Below the pieces are notes generated by a model that worked only from the letters and a program-made list of their open reading frames with translations, searched no databases and was not told the DNA's origin. This document shows positions 16,815-24,907 of a stretch of DNA of 64,000 bases, piece after piece. The translations under genes and the position numbers were made by a program. Numbering within the stretch: position 1 is the stretch's first letter; each line of letters opens with the position of its first letter. The DNA is from Chryseobacterium sp. SORGH_AS_0447 (lineage in GTDB: Bacteria; Bacteroidota; Bacteroidia; Flavobacteriales; Weeksellaceae), in NCBI RefSeq assembly GCF_030818695.1, contig NZ_JAUTAR010000001.1:2040501-2104500 (forward strand). Reading direction: 5' to 3'.

Positions 16815-18280
16815 AATCCACCGCCCAGCTGATCTTTCCGCATCAGCTTTTTGAAGATACGGATTACCTGGAGAAAACACAGCTGGTATTTCTGATTGAG
16901 GAATTCCTGTTTTTCAGGCAGTACGCGTTTCATCAACAGAAAATTGCGTTTCACCGGGCAACGATGAAATTTTATGAAGACTATCTGAAAAAGTTGGGTT
17001 TTACGGTGGAATATATTGAAAGCACTTCTGAATTCTCCGACATCAGAAATCTGATTCCGAAGATTGAAAAAGAGGGTTTTAAAACCATCAGAACTACCGA
17101 TGTCTGTGACCACTGGCTTGAAAAAAGACTGTGGAAAACAAAGCTTGAGCTTCAAGTCCTGGACAGTCCACTGTTCATTAATACGAAAGAAGATCTCAAA
17201 GAATATTTTGAGAATAAAAAATCCTATCATCAGACGGATTTTTATAAGCAGCAGCGAATCATCCGGAATATCCTTATGAAAGCCGGAAAGCCAGTGGGTG
17301 GAAAGTGGACGTACGATACCGAGAACCGGAAAAAGTATCCGAAGAACAGAAAAGCACCGTCGGTTAGTTTTCCAGAAAACAATACCTATTATAAGGAGGC
17401 TAAAAAATATACGGAAAAGCATTTTGCCGATAACTACGGCAGCCTGACAGACGAACAGCTGTATCCCACGACTTTTAAAGAAGCGGAAAAGTGGCTGGAC
17501 CAGTTTTTTGAAACGCGGTTTGCCGAATTCGGGATCTACGAGGACAGCATTGTAGAAAAAGAACATTTCCTGCACCACAGCATTCTTTCGCCCTTGCTGA
17601 ATATCGGGCTTCTTACCGCTGAAAATGTGGTGGAAAGAGCAGTTGCTTTTGCCAAAGAAGAGGAGGTTCCTGTGAATTCGCTGGAAGGTTTCATCAGGCA
17701 GATTGTCGGCTGGCGGGAATTTGTTCGGGGCGTTTACCTGTACCAGGGAACATATCAGCGGAATAAAAATTTCTGGCAACATCAAAATAAGATACCCAAA
17801 TCCTTCTATACGGCGGAAACGGGCATACGTCCGATCGACAGTTCACTATCAAAAATCCTGAAAACCGGTTATGCCCATCACATTGAAAGGCTTATGGTCT
17901 TTGCGAATTTTATGAATCTCTGCCAGTTTAATCCGGATGAAGTTTATCAATGGTTTATGGAAATGTTTATCGACTCCTACGATTGGGTAATGGTTCCCAA
18001 TGTTTATGGGATGAGCAGCTTTTCCGACGGTGGAAAAATGAGTACGAAACCGTATATCAGCGGAAGCAATTACCTGAAGAAGATGAGCGATTACCCCGAC
18101 GGTGAATGGACCGAAAAATGGGATGCGCTGTTTTGGAATTTCATCCATGAACACAGAGATTTCTTCCTGAAAAATCCAAGACTGGGAATGATGGTCAGAA
18201 CCCTTGAAAAAATGCCGGAAGAGAAGAGGAACAGGCATTTTGAGACGGCTAGGGAGATGATTAAGAGTTTGAGTGAGTGA
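16799..18280 (+). CDS. FeS-BCP-type (6-4) photolyase homologue lacking the Fe-S cysteines
   Basis: This 493-residue protein belongs to the bacterial cryptochrome/photolyase group typified by PhrB (DMRL and FAD cofactors, repair of (6-4) photoproducts). Matching landmarks are LIFPHQLFED at the N-terminus, GWREFVRGVYLYQG, the active-site histidine pair in YAHHIERLMVFANF (~residues 360-361), DSYDWVMVPNVYGMSSFSDGG and TKPYISGSNYLKKMSDY. In PhrB a cysteine-rich CxxC insert follows MSDY and, with a fourth cysteine upstream, holds a 4Fe-4S cluster. Here the segment is PDGEWTEKWDALFWNF with no cysteine. The upstream position reads IDSSLSK, and the whole protein has only two cysteines. The start overlaps cryptochrome DASH by 16 bases. 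The stop lies inside a GAGT microsatellite. Confidence 0.88.
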   Translation: MAAKLKSTAQLIFPHQLFEDTDYLEKTQLVFLIEEFLFFRQYAFHQQKIAFHRATMKFYEDYLKKLGFTVEYIESTSEFSDIRNLIPKIEKEGFKTIRTTDVCDHWLEKRLWKTKLELQVLDSPLFINTKEDLKEYFENKKSYHQTDFYKQQRIIRNILMKAGKPVGGKWTYDTENRKKYPKNRKAPSVSFPENNTYYKEAKKYTEKHFADNYGSLTDEQLYPTTFKEAEKWLDQFFETRFAEFGIYEDSIVEKEHFLHHSILSPLLNIGLLTAENVVERAVAFAKEEEVPVNSLEGFIRQIVGWREFVRGVYLYQGTYQRNKNFWQHQNKIPKSFYTAETGIRPIDSSLSKILKTGYAHHIERLMVFANFMNLCQFNPDEVYQWFMEMFIDSYDWVMVPNVYGMSSFSDGGKMSTKPYISGSNYLKKMSDYPDGEWTEKWDALFWNFIHEHRDFFLKNPRLGMMVRTLEKMPEEKRNRHFETAREMIKSLSE

Positions 18281-18384
18281 GTGAGTGAGTGAGTGAGTGA
18301 GTTTGAGGGTTTGTGGGAGTGAGAGTATGAGAGTATGAGAGTATGAGTGTTTGAGAGTATGAGGGTTTGAGGGTTTGGGTGGGT
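18271..18384 (+). repeat. GAGT microsatellite and degenerate GAG(G/T)(A/T)T-rich tandem tract
   Basis: About seven to eight perfect GAGT units begin inside the last codons of the photolyase gene and contain its stop codon. They pass into imperfect repeats such as GAGAGTATGA and GAGGGTTTGA up to ~18384. Confidence 0.9.
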
Positions 18385-18396
18385 GAGTTTTCAAAA

Positions 18397-18418
18397 GGCT
18401 TCGACGGGCTCAGCCTTA
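18397..18418. repeat. GGCTTCGACGGGCTCAGCC intergenic palindrome
   Basis: A single copy of a short repeat family that recurs at 18983, 19207, 53949 and (inverted) near 54006, with a partial inverted copy near 13994. All copies are intergenic. Confidence 0.7.
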
Positions 18419-18495
18419 CAACGCGGTAAAAGAGGGCTCAAAGACAATCAATAGGAAAAAATCTTTTGTAATTCAAGTCTAAAAAAATAAGAACA

Positions 18496-18777
18496 ATGAA
18501 TAAAAATTTTAATTTAAAAGAAACAGACCGCATCATTGAAATGGCGTGGGAAGACCGCACGCCTTTTGAAGCCATCCGGTTCCAGTTCGGGATCAGCGAG
18601 TCGGAAGTCATTGAACTGATGCGCACCGAACTCAAAGAATCGAGTTTTAAGCTTTGGCGGAAAAGGGTAAATTCCGGAGTCAGCCAAAAGCATCTGAAAA
18701 AGCGAAGTGAGGAAATCGAAAGGTTCAAATGCAGCCGGCAGCGGATCATCAGTAATAATAAGATTTCGAAGAGGTAG
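18496..18777 (+). CDS. TIGR03643/DUF2805 family small protein
   Basis: This is a 93-residue basic protein. The core (DRIIEMAWEDRTPFEAIRFQ, FGISESEVIELMR, SFKLWRKRVNSG) is characteristic of the TIGR03643/DUF2805 family, commonly found with cryptochrome and photolyase genes. The first ~45 residues look like a helix-turn-helix (FGISESEVIELMRTEL) and the tail is Lys/Arg-rich, so nucleic-acid binding is plausible. It follows the photolyase after a ~215-base repeat tract on the same strand, so it may be a separate or read-through unit. Confidence 0.85.
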   Translation: MNKNFNLKETDRIIEMAWEDRTPFEAIRFQFGISESEVIELMRTELKESSFKLWRKRVNSGVSQKHLKKRSEEIERFKCSRQRIISNNKISKR

Positions 18778-18878
18778 GGGAGGTTGAGGCTGAGGTAAAG
18801 ATTGAAGTTAAAATGTAGTTGATGCTAAAACAAAATTTAAATTAATAATCTACGCTTGCCTCTATAAATGAAAATTTT

Positions 18879-19255
18879 ATGCTGAGCCTGTAGAATTAGC
18901 TTTGTGAAACTTGAAATCCGTTTTAGTAGTGATAAAATCTTTTGCGTGCTTTGTATTTCCAAAGAGGTTAAATTATCAGCAAGGCTTCGACAGGCTCAGC
19001 CTGACAGGTATACTTAAGCAATACCTTAACAGGACCTAGTTTATCAACTAACAAGAAAAATTAATTAGTAAAACTCTGAAAGCTTTTATAACTAAAAAGT
19101 GTATGCTGAGCCTGTAGAATTAGCTTTGTGAAACTTAAAAACCGTTTTAGTAGTGATAAAATCTTTTGCGTGCTTTGTATTTCCAAAGGGGTTAAATTAT
19201 CAGCAAGGCTTCGACAGGCTCAGCCTGACAGGTGTACTTTAAGCAATATCCTAAT
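18879..19255. repeat. Tandem ~150-bp intergenic duplication with a degenerate third copy
   Basis: Copy 1 (18879-19031) and copy 2 (19103-19255) are nearly identical: ATGCTGAGCCTGTAGAATTA, CCGTTTTAGTAGTGATAAAA, GTGCTTTGTATTTCCAAAG, then the GGCTTCGACAGGCTCAGCC palindrome. A decayed third copy follows at ~19388-19450. An ORF read through copy 2 has no coding character. The gap 18778-19525 holds nothing else that I can support. Confidence 0.85.
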
Positions 19256-19525
19256 AGGCGGGTTTGTATTCAAGAGAAATTTAGGAATAAACCAGACTTC
19301 CTTTGTAAAGTTCAGGATAAATTTGGCCCGGCCTGACAAACCGTTAACCAAATAGAGTTAAAGCCTCAGTGTTCTCTTTTTAAGTGAAACGGCTTTGTAA
19401 AACTTAAAAAACGGTTAGTAGTAAAAAAACTCTTTGTGGGCTTTGTGTTTAAAATGTAATAAGACACAAACTAAAAAATAATCAGCATTATACGCTACAT
19501 TCAAAAATAACATCAAAAAATAAAT

Positions 19526-20224
19526 ATGAAAAACATCGTTATTATCGGCTGCGGGAAAGGCATCGGTCTGGCCACGGCAAAGATTCTTGCGGAAAATCAC
19601 CAAATTATCGGAATTTCGAAAACCCAAAATCCTGAATTGAATCATCCGAACATCGAATTCCATGAGATGAACATCCTTTCGGGAAATCCTGACGATATCG
19701 ATTTTCCGGAGACCGTGGACGGATTGGTATATGCACCGGGAAGTATTAATCTAAAACCTTTTAACAGGCTTTCAACAGACGATTTCAGGAATGATTTTGA
19801 AATCAACGTCGTGGGAGCGGTGAAAATTATTCAGAAGCTGCTGCCAAACCTGAAGAAGGCTGAAAGTGCCTCGGTCGTCCTGTTCAGTTCTGTGGCGGCA
19901 AAATTGGGAATGCCTTTTCATGCTTCGGTTTCTGCAAGTAAAAATGCCGTAGAAGGGCTTACCAAAAGCCTGGCTGCAGAGTTTTCCGCGCAGAAAATAC
20001 GGGTGAATGCCATTGCCCCATCTTTAACGGATACCCATTTGGCTGCACAGTTATTGTCGACCCCTGAGAAGCGGGAAGCTTCTGCCAAAAGGCATCCGCT
20101 GCAAAGAGTGGGAAACCCTGAAGAAATTGCGGCGATGGCGGCCTTCCTACTTTCGGATCAAGCTTCATGGATTACCGGACAGGTTTTCGGAATAGACGGC
20201 GGAATGGGAAGTATCAAGCTTTAG
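19526..20224 (+). CDS. SDR-family oxidoreductase without the catalytic tyrosine
   Basis: This 232-residue classical-size SDR has the nucleotide loop GCGKGIGLATA (residues ~8-18), LVYAPGSINLKPF, the structural EINVVGAV, an active-site-type serine in VVLFSSVAAKLGM and a C-terminal ITGQVFGIDGGMGS. The YxxxK motif is altered: the segment reads FHASVSASKNAVEGL, so the residue four before the lysine is valine. The same lineage of SDR proteins is often near photolyase genes. It may bind NAD(P) without standard catalysis or use another residue. The MarR gene starts 40 bases later. Confidence 0.85.
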   Translation: MKNIVIIGCGKGIGLATAKILAENHQIIGISKTQNPELNHPNIEFHEMNILSGNPDDIDFPETVDGLVYAPGSINLKPFNRLSTDDFRNDFEINVVGAVKIIQKLLPNLKKAESASVVLFSSVAAKLGMPFHASVSASKNAVEGLTKSLAAEFSAQKIRVNAIAPSLTDTHLAAQLLSTPEKREASAKRHPLQRVGNPEEIAAMAAFLLSDQASWITGQVFGIDGGMGSIKL

Positions 20225-20264
20225 ATTGGGTTAATCTTATTTTTTTTTAGACTAAATTTGCATT

Positions 20265-20906
20265 ATGAATACTGACTTTTTCATTGATCTGCTTCATCAG
20301 GTAAAAGATTTTGAAAATTCTGAAGCCTGTAAACCCCATTCTACCGTTGAAGATTTCCGCTTATGGCTGAACGACAGGAAATACAGGGAAGAAAGTCCCA
20401 CCAAGCTCTTCAAAAATGAACAGCATGAAGTTTCTTTTACCGAAAATGAAATCTGCAAGCAGGTGTTGCTGTTGGGAAGATATTCCAAACAGGCGATCAG
20501 AAGAGGCCTGAAGGATTTCCCCGAACTTGCCAATGAAGAATTTACGTACCTCTACCGTCTTAAAGATGAGCCGAACCTCACCAAGATGCAGCTGATCGAG
20601 CGGAACGGACACGAGAAGCAAACCGGGACGCAGATCATCAAGCGTCTGCTGGAATGCGGAATGGTGGCGGAAAAAAATGATGAAAAAGACAAGAGAAGTA
20701 AAAGACTGAACCTTACCCAGAAAGGTGAGAAGGCTTTTCATCAGTCTGTCGAAAAAGTGAATATCACCTCAAAATTTTTATCCGGTCAGCTCGCTGAGGA
20801 AGAAAAAAACATGCTGCTGGATCTTCTGAAAAAGCTCAATGAATTTCACGGGCATTTTTACCGCGAAAATAAAACCTCGGATCTGGAAAAGCTGATTCAG
20901 TATTAA
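20265..20906 (+). CDS. MarR-family transcriptional regulator
   Basis: This 213-residue protein has a winged-helix core (TYLYRLKDEPNLTKMQLIER, GTQIIKRLLECGMVAEKND, DKRSKRLNLTQKGEKAFHQ, residues ~85-170) flanked by N- and C-terminal dimerisation helices. It follows the SDR gene closely on the same strand and so may regulate it. TAAATTTG at 20253-20260 resembles a -7 element, but it is only a few bases from the ATG and would give a leaderless transcript. Effector unknown. Confidence 0.85.
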   Translation: MNTDFFIDLLHQVKDFENSEACKPHSTVEDFRLWLNDRKYREESPTKLFKNEQHEVSFTENEICKQVLLLGRYSKQAIRRGLKDFPELANEEFTYLYRLKDEPNLTKMQLIERNGHEKQTGTQIIKRLLECGMVAEKNDEKDKRSKRLNLTQKGEKAFHQSVEKVNITSKFLSGQLAEEEKNMLLDLLKKLNEFHGHFYRENKTSDLEKLIQY

Positions 20907-21191
20907 ATATGAAGTGATTCATTTCATATTTCACCATACATTAACCGTATTATAATTCAATGTGTCAACTGTCAGGCTTTTTCCGAGTAGATATTTTTTA
21001 TTTCAAATAGCTGTTGTCCTGACAGGATAACAGACCATTATTTGATATTAAAAGAATGTTTGCCGTAATGTTAACAAAAGAAACGTCCGGCATCCGGCTT
21101 CCCTCTTCCAGCCATTAATGTAATTTCTACTTCGGGTTAACGCTGCAACGAATATCTTGTATAATTTCGTATTTTTGTGTAAAGCAATCCG

Positions 21192-21926
21192 ATGTTCAGG
21201 CATAAGGGGAAAGGCAGGACCTTTCAGCATAACTTGAAGCTCGCTTCATTACTGTCATGTGTTGCCGGTATGGTCAATAGTATCGGTGTGTTTTCCGTGC
21301 ATACGCTTACTACGAATGTAACCGGACATTTTGCTTATTTTTCCGAGCAGTTTTTTCTGGAAGATTACGCGTATGCTTTTACCTACCTGCTTTACATTTT
21401 TGCCTTTCTGTCGGGTGCTTTCGTGTCCGGTCTGGTTATGGAGCTGGCTGCAAAACGTCAGTCTCATACTTCTTATATAATTCCGATCGTTATTGAAGTG
21501 GCTATCCTTTCAATGGTCGGTTTGTCTTTCTTCAACGGGATCCGGCTGACGCCTGTTTACTCCAAATTCGTTTCCGTTTCACTGCTTTTTGCGATGGGCC
21601 TTCAGAATGCGCTGGTCACAAGGGTTTCGATGTCGGTGGTAAGAACCACACATCTTACCGGATTATTTACGGATCTCGGAATCGAGCTTTCCCAATTGCT
21701 AAGCAACAGGACATTACCGAAACCGATGCTGCTCAAAAGCATCTTTTTAAAGCTGATGATCATTGGCGGATTTTTTACCGGAGGAATTACCGGGGGCTGG
21801 CTGTATCAGTATTTTAAACTGCAAACGCTTTTCCTGCCGGTAATCATCCTATTGTTTGCCTTATGGTACGACAAAATGCTGTTCAGATACTATCATTTAA
21901 AAAGAAAATACCGCGTTAAAAGCTGA
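21192..21926 (+). CDS. YoaK/DUF1275 family membrane protein
   Basis: This 244-residue multi-pass membrane protein has about six to seven hydrophobic segments, including SLLSCVAGMVNSIGVFSVHT, FTYLLYIFAFLSGAFVSGLV, IIPIVIEVAILSMVGLSFF, LLFAMGLQNALVTRVS and IFLKLMIIGGFFTGGITGGW. The family signatures GMxNSxG, TTNVTGHF and GLQNALVTR...RTTHLTG are present. Function of the family is not established. The upstream gap 20907-21191 shows only a possible -7 motif (TATTTTTG at 21170-21177) very close to the ATG. Confidence 0.85.
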   Translation: MFRHKGKGRTFQHNLKLASLLSCVAGMVNSIGVFSVHTLTTNVTGHFAYFSEQFFLEDYAYAFTYLLYIFAFLSGAFVSGLVMELAAKRQSHTSYIIPIVIEVAILSMVGLSFFNGIRLTPVYSKFVSVSLLFAMGLQNALVTRVSMSVVRTTHLTGLFTDLGIELSQLLSNRTLPKPMLLKSIFLKLMIIGGFFTGGITGGWLYQYFKLQTLFLPVIILLFALWYDKMLFRYYHLKRKYRVKS

Positions 21927-21993
21927 TCCTTGTATTTCTTTTTTTAACTGATTTTCTATAATTTTAATTCCCTAATAATTTAATGCAGACTCT

Positions 21994-22380
21994 ATGGATC
22001 ATAAAGAACATTATACCGCTGCCATCGAAGATTACATCCGGGCATACAATAATTTTGATGTTGAAGGCATGTGCCGGAACTTAAGTAAAGCCATTGTATT
22101 TGAAAATATATCCGGCGGAGAAGTGGGAATGTACATTGAAGGAATTGAAAACTTTAAACAGCAGGCTGATGAGGCAACCGCTTATTTTTCAGACAGGCAT
22201 CAAAACATTGAAAGCTGGAGTTTTAACAACAATACAGTAACTGTAGAAATCAGTTATGAAGGAACTTTAGCCATCGGTCTTCCTAACGGAATGAAGAAAG
22301 GAGATGTGCTTACATTAAAAGGAACTTCTGAATTTACTTTTGAGGATGATAAAATTGTTCTGCTGAAAGATATCAGCTGA
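21994..22380 (+). CDS. NTF2-like (SnoaL-type) protein
   Basis: This 128-residue cone-fold protein shows the SnoaL/NTF2 pattern: an N-terminal helix with YTAAIEDYIRAYNNFDVEGM, a strand LSKAIVFENISGGEVG, a helix GIENFKQQADEATAYF and a terminal sheet (VTVEISYEGTLAIGLPNGMK, LKGTSEFTFEDDKIV). Such proteins are small-molecule enzymes or binding proteins. No catalytic residues can be assigned. It lies between DUF1275 and GNAT genes on the same strand. Confidence 0.8.
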   Translation: MDHKEHYTAAIEDYIRAYNNFDVEGMCRNLSKAIVFENISGGEVGMYIEGIENFKQQADEATAYFSDRHQNIESWSFNNNTVTVEISYEGTLAIGLPNGMKKGDVLTLKGTSEFTFEDDKIVLLKDIS

Positions 22381-22440
22381 CGGAGTCTGATCTTCTAATC
22401 CGTGAAACAGTTCCGCTTATAAAAGTTTCCTCATCATTTT

Positions 22441-22471
22441 TTGTACAGGAAGAATGATTGAATTAATTTTG
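22441..22471 (+). promoter_or_regulatory. Promoter of the GNAT gene
   Basis: TTG at 22441-22443 (within a TTTTTTG run) and TAATTTTG at 22464-22471 are separated by 20 bases, a good match to the Bacteroidota TTTG-N17-23-TAnnTTTG promoter. The ATG is at 22488. Confidence 0.7.
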
Positions 22472-22487
22472 GACCAATCAAAAAAAT

Positions 22488-22988
22488 ATGGAGCAGACAG
22501 TTATCAGAAAAGCGGAAAAATCGGACAACGGAGCACTTGCAAAGCTTATCAGAGATACTTTTACGGAATTTGATGCCCCGAAGGAAGGGACGGTTTATTC
22601 CGATCCTACGACTTTCGATCTCTATTCATTGTTCACATGCGAAAATTCGGTGCTTTGGGTGGGAGAAATCGACGGTGTAGTTTCCGGATGCTGTGGAATT
22701 TATCCTACGGAAGGACTGCCGGAAGGATGTGCAGAACTGGCAAAATTTTATCTTCGCCCTGAGGCAAGAGGAAAGGGCCTTGGGAAAAGCCTGATGATGA
22801 AAAGCATTGCCAGTGCCAAGGAGATGGGCTATGATAACGTGTATCTCGAAAGTTTACCGGAGTTTTCAAAAGCGGTAAAAATGTATGAAAATTCAGGGTT
22901 CAGATTGCTGGAAAAGCCATTGGGAAATTCGGGCCACGATTCCTGTACCCTCTGGATGATCCGCGGTCTGGAGGATATCGAAATATAG
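22488..22988 (+). CDS. GNAT-family N-acetyltransferase
   Basis: This 166-residue protein has the acetyl-CoA binding motif A (CAELAKFYLRPEARGKGLGK, then SLMMKSIASAKEMG) and the motif B region (VYLESLPEFSKAVKMYENSG, FRLL). Substrate cannot be predicted. It is preceded by its own promoter. Confidence 0.9.
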   Translation: MEQTVIRKAEKSDNGALAKLIRDTFTEFDAPKEGTVYSDPTTFDLYSLFTCENSVLWVGEIDGVVSGCCGIYPTEGLPEGCAELAKFYLRPEARGKGLGKSLMMKSIASAKEMGYDNVYLESLPEFSKAVKMYENSGFRLLEKPLGNSGHDSCTLWMIRGLEDIEI

Positions 22989-23101
22989 GTTGATTAAAGT
23001 CCTGATTCGATCACGTTATTAAACATAAAAATAAATCCATCATTCCGGATAAAGAAAACCTTTCAGGAATGATGGAAATTATCAAACAATTTCAGATTGT
23101 T

Positions 23102-23782
23102 TTATTTCTTTAAAGCGGCGATGAGTTTTTCGGCTGCATTTTCGGAAGAAGCGGGATTCTGGCCGGTAATCAACAGGCCGTCCTGAACGACGTGCACGCC
23201 CCAGTCCTCTGTTTTAGAATAATCGCCACCCGCGTTTTTCAGTTCATCTTCTACCAGGAAGGGCACTACATCGATAAGCTGAACCGCCTCTTCTTCCGTA
23301 TTCGAAAAGCCGGTGACCTTTTTTCCTTTTACCAGCGGTTCGCCGTTTTCCAGATTAATGTTTTTAAACACTCCCGGCGCATGGCATACGGCTGCTACAG
23401 GCTTGTTGCTGTTGTAGAAATCAAGGATTAGTTTCTGGGAATCGCTGTCTTCGGCCAGATCCCATAAAGGCCCGTGCCCTCCCGGATAAAATACGGCATC
23501 GAAATCTTCCGCTTTCTGTTCACTTAATTTATGGGTATCAGCAATCACCTGCTGTACTTCCTGATCCTGATAATACCGCTCCGTGGCAGGCGTCTGCGCA
23601 TCGGGATCTTCACTTTTCGGGTCTATCGGTGCCTGTCCGCCTTTCGGGGTGGCCACCACAATATCAAATCCCGCATCTTTCAGGGAATAATAAGGTGCCG
23701 CGAATTCTTCCACCCAAAATCCTGTTTTTTTACCAGTGTTTCCAAGTTCATCGTGTGAGGTAACTACAAATAGTACTTTCAT
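23102..23782 (-). CDS. DJ-1/PfpI class I glutamine amidotransferase-like protein (Hsp31/glyoxalase III type)
   Basis: This 226-residue protein has the DJ-1/PfpI fold. The nucleophile elbow is AVCHAPGVF (Cys ~133, next to His), the acidic partner lies in TGFWVEEFAAPY (~21-32), and YPGGHGPLWDL is the family glycine motif. This E/C/H arrangement is that of Hsp31-like chaperone/glyoxalase III enzymes that remove methylglyoxal. It stands alone, convergent with the GNAT gene. The upstream gap 23783-24035 contains nothing else recognised. Confidence 0.88.
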   Translation of the reverse strand: MKVLFVVTSHDELGNTGKKTGFWVEEFAAPYYSLKDAGFDIVVATPKGGQAPIDPKSEDPDAQTPATERYYQDQEVQQVIADTHKLSEQKAEDFDAVFYPGGHGPLWDLAEDSDSQKLILDFYNSNKPVAAVCHAPGVFKNINLENGEPLVKGKKVTGFSNTEEEAVQLIDVVPFLVEDELKNAGGDYSKTEDWGVHVVQDGLLITGQNPASSENAAEKLIAALKK

Positions 23783-24035
23783 TGTATGTATTGTTTTTGA
23801 TGTTTTTAAATAAATTGCATAGATAATCTAATTCGGCATGTATGATAAACCGGTTGAATATTACATGGTAAATTCCGCATCTCTTCCGGTTTGTCTTAGG
23901 TAGAGGTACAACTTTGCTGCCAATCCGGATGACAGTATTATAAAGCTGATTTCCAATGTATAGGCACAGATATTTTTAAATAACGAAATCCTGAAAGATA
24001 AAAAACAGTCTTTGCAGAATATGAAATTCAATCAA

Positions 24036-24707
24036 TTAGAATGAATGAAAAATAGTTTTTGCTCCGGTGATCGCAATTTCCAGTCCGACACAGAAAATAA
24101 GGAAGGCGAAAATCCTGTTGGCAATATTCTGCCCGTTTGCACCCAGTTTTTCGATGATCTTCTTGGTATGACTGTAGAAAAAGAAGACCAGAGCGCACAT
24201 AAACAGGATGGCCAGAATGATGGCGGATGTATTGATAAGGTAATTTTCCCAGTTTTTGTCTGCACTGTGGGCACTCAGCGTAAATAATACGGAGATGGTT
24301 CCGGCCCCGGTAGTAATCGGGAAGGTAAGCGGATAAAAAAGCTGGTCCGAAATATCCGATCTGTTGGTATTTTCTTCTTCGGTTATTTTCTTGTCGCTGT
24401 TTTCCTGCTGGTCGGAAGAAAGGGAAGTCCATCCCATCTTACAGATCAGGATTCCACCTGCAACCTGAATGACTGGAATAGAAATTCCGAACAGTTCGAG
24501 AATCCAGTGTCCTGCAAATAATGAAACAATACAGATAAAAAAGGCATACAATGTAATTTTTCTTACCGCATTTCTTTTATCGCCTTCCGAAAGCCTGGAA
24601 AGATACGGATTGATGATCAGTGCGGAACCGATAGGATTTACCACCGGAAAGAGTGCAATAATTCCTATAAACAGCAGATGTAAAAAAGAATGAAACTGTA
24701 CCAGCAT
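24036..24707 (-). CDS. MarC-family integral membrane protein
   Basis: This 223-residue protein has about six transmembrane segments (FLHLLFIGIIALFPVVNPIG, ITLYAFFICIVSLFAGHWIL, TSAIILAILFMCALVFFFYS, IFAFLIFCVGLEIAITGAKT). The FPVVNPIG and PLTFPITTGAGTISV motifs are typical of MarC. The loop between helices 3 and 4 is long and hydrophilic (SDQQENSDKKITEEENTN). Despite the name, members are not shown to confer multiple antibiotic resistance; function is unclear. Confidence 0.9.
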   Translation of the reverse strand: MLVQFHSFLHLLFIGIIALFPVVNPIGSALIINPYLSRLSEGDKRNAVRKITLYAFFICIVSLFAGHWILELFGISIPVIQVAGGILICKMGWTSLSSDQQENSDKKITEEENTNRSDISDQLFYPLTFPITTGAGTISVLFTLSAHSADKNWENYLINTSAIILAILFMCALVFFFYSHTKKIIEKLGANGQNIANRIFAFLIFCVGLEIAITGAKTIFHSF

Positions 24708-24907
24708 AAAGTCTCCTGAATTATCGGTGAAACATAAAATTAGTATTTAAATATATAACTATTCAGTCAATTACGAAACTTCAACGGATGAAATTTTATA
24801 TCAATCCAACAAAGTATATCCAGTATTTTTAATCGGAATACGATCGCAGATATTTTAATTTTCCATCTTATGAAAACTTGATGTTGTGAAGGTTACAGCA
24901 TAATCTT

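Noticed and set aside
16781..17785. 334-codon minus-strand ORF opposite the photolyase
   Set aside because: Shadow frame of a strong gene; no recognisable domain.
18271..18384. CRISPR-like array in the GAGT tract
   Set aside because: Simple microsatellite with no spacers, and no cas genes in the window.
19128..19355. 75-codon plus-strand ORF
   Set aside because: Lies within copy 2 of the intergenic duplication and its flank; no coding character.
24036..24707. Antibiotic resistance role of the MarC protein
   Set aside because: The name is historical; nothing in the sequence supports a resistance function.
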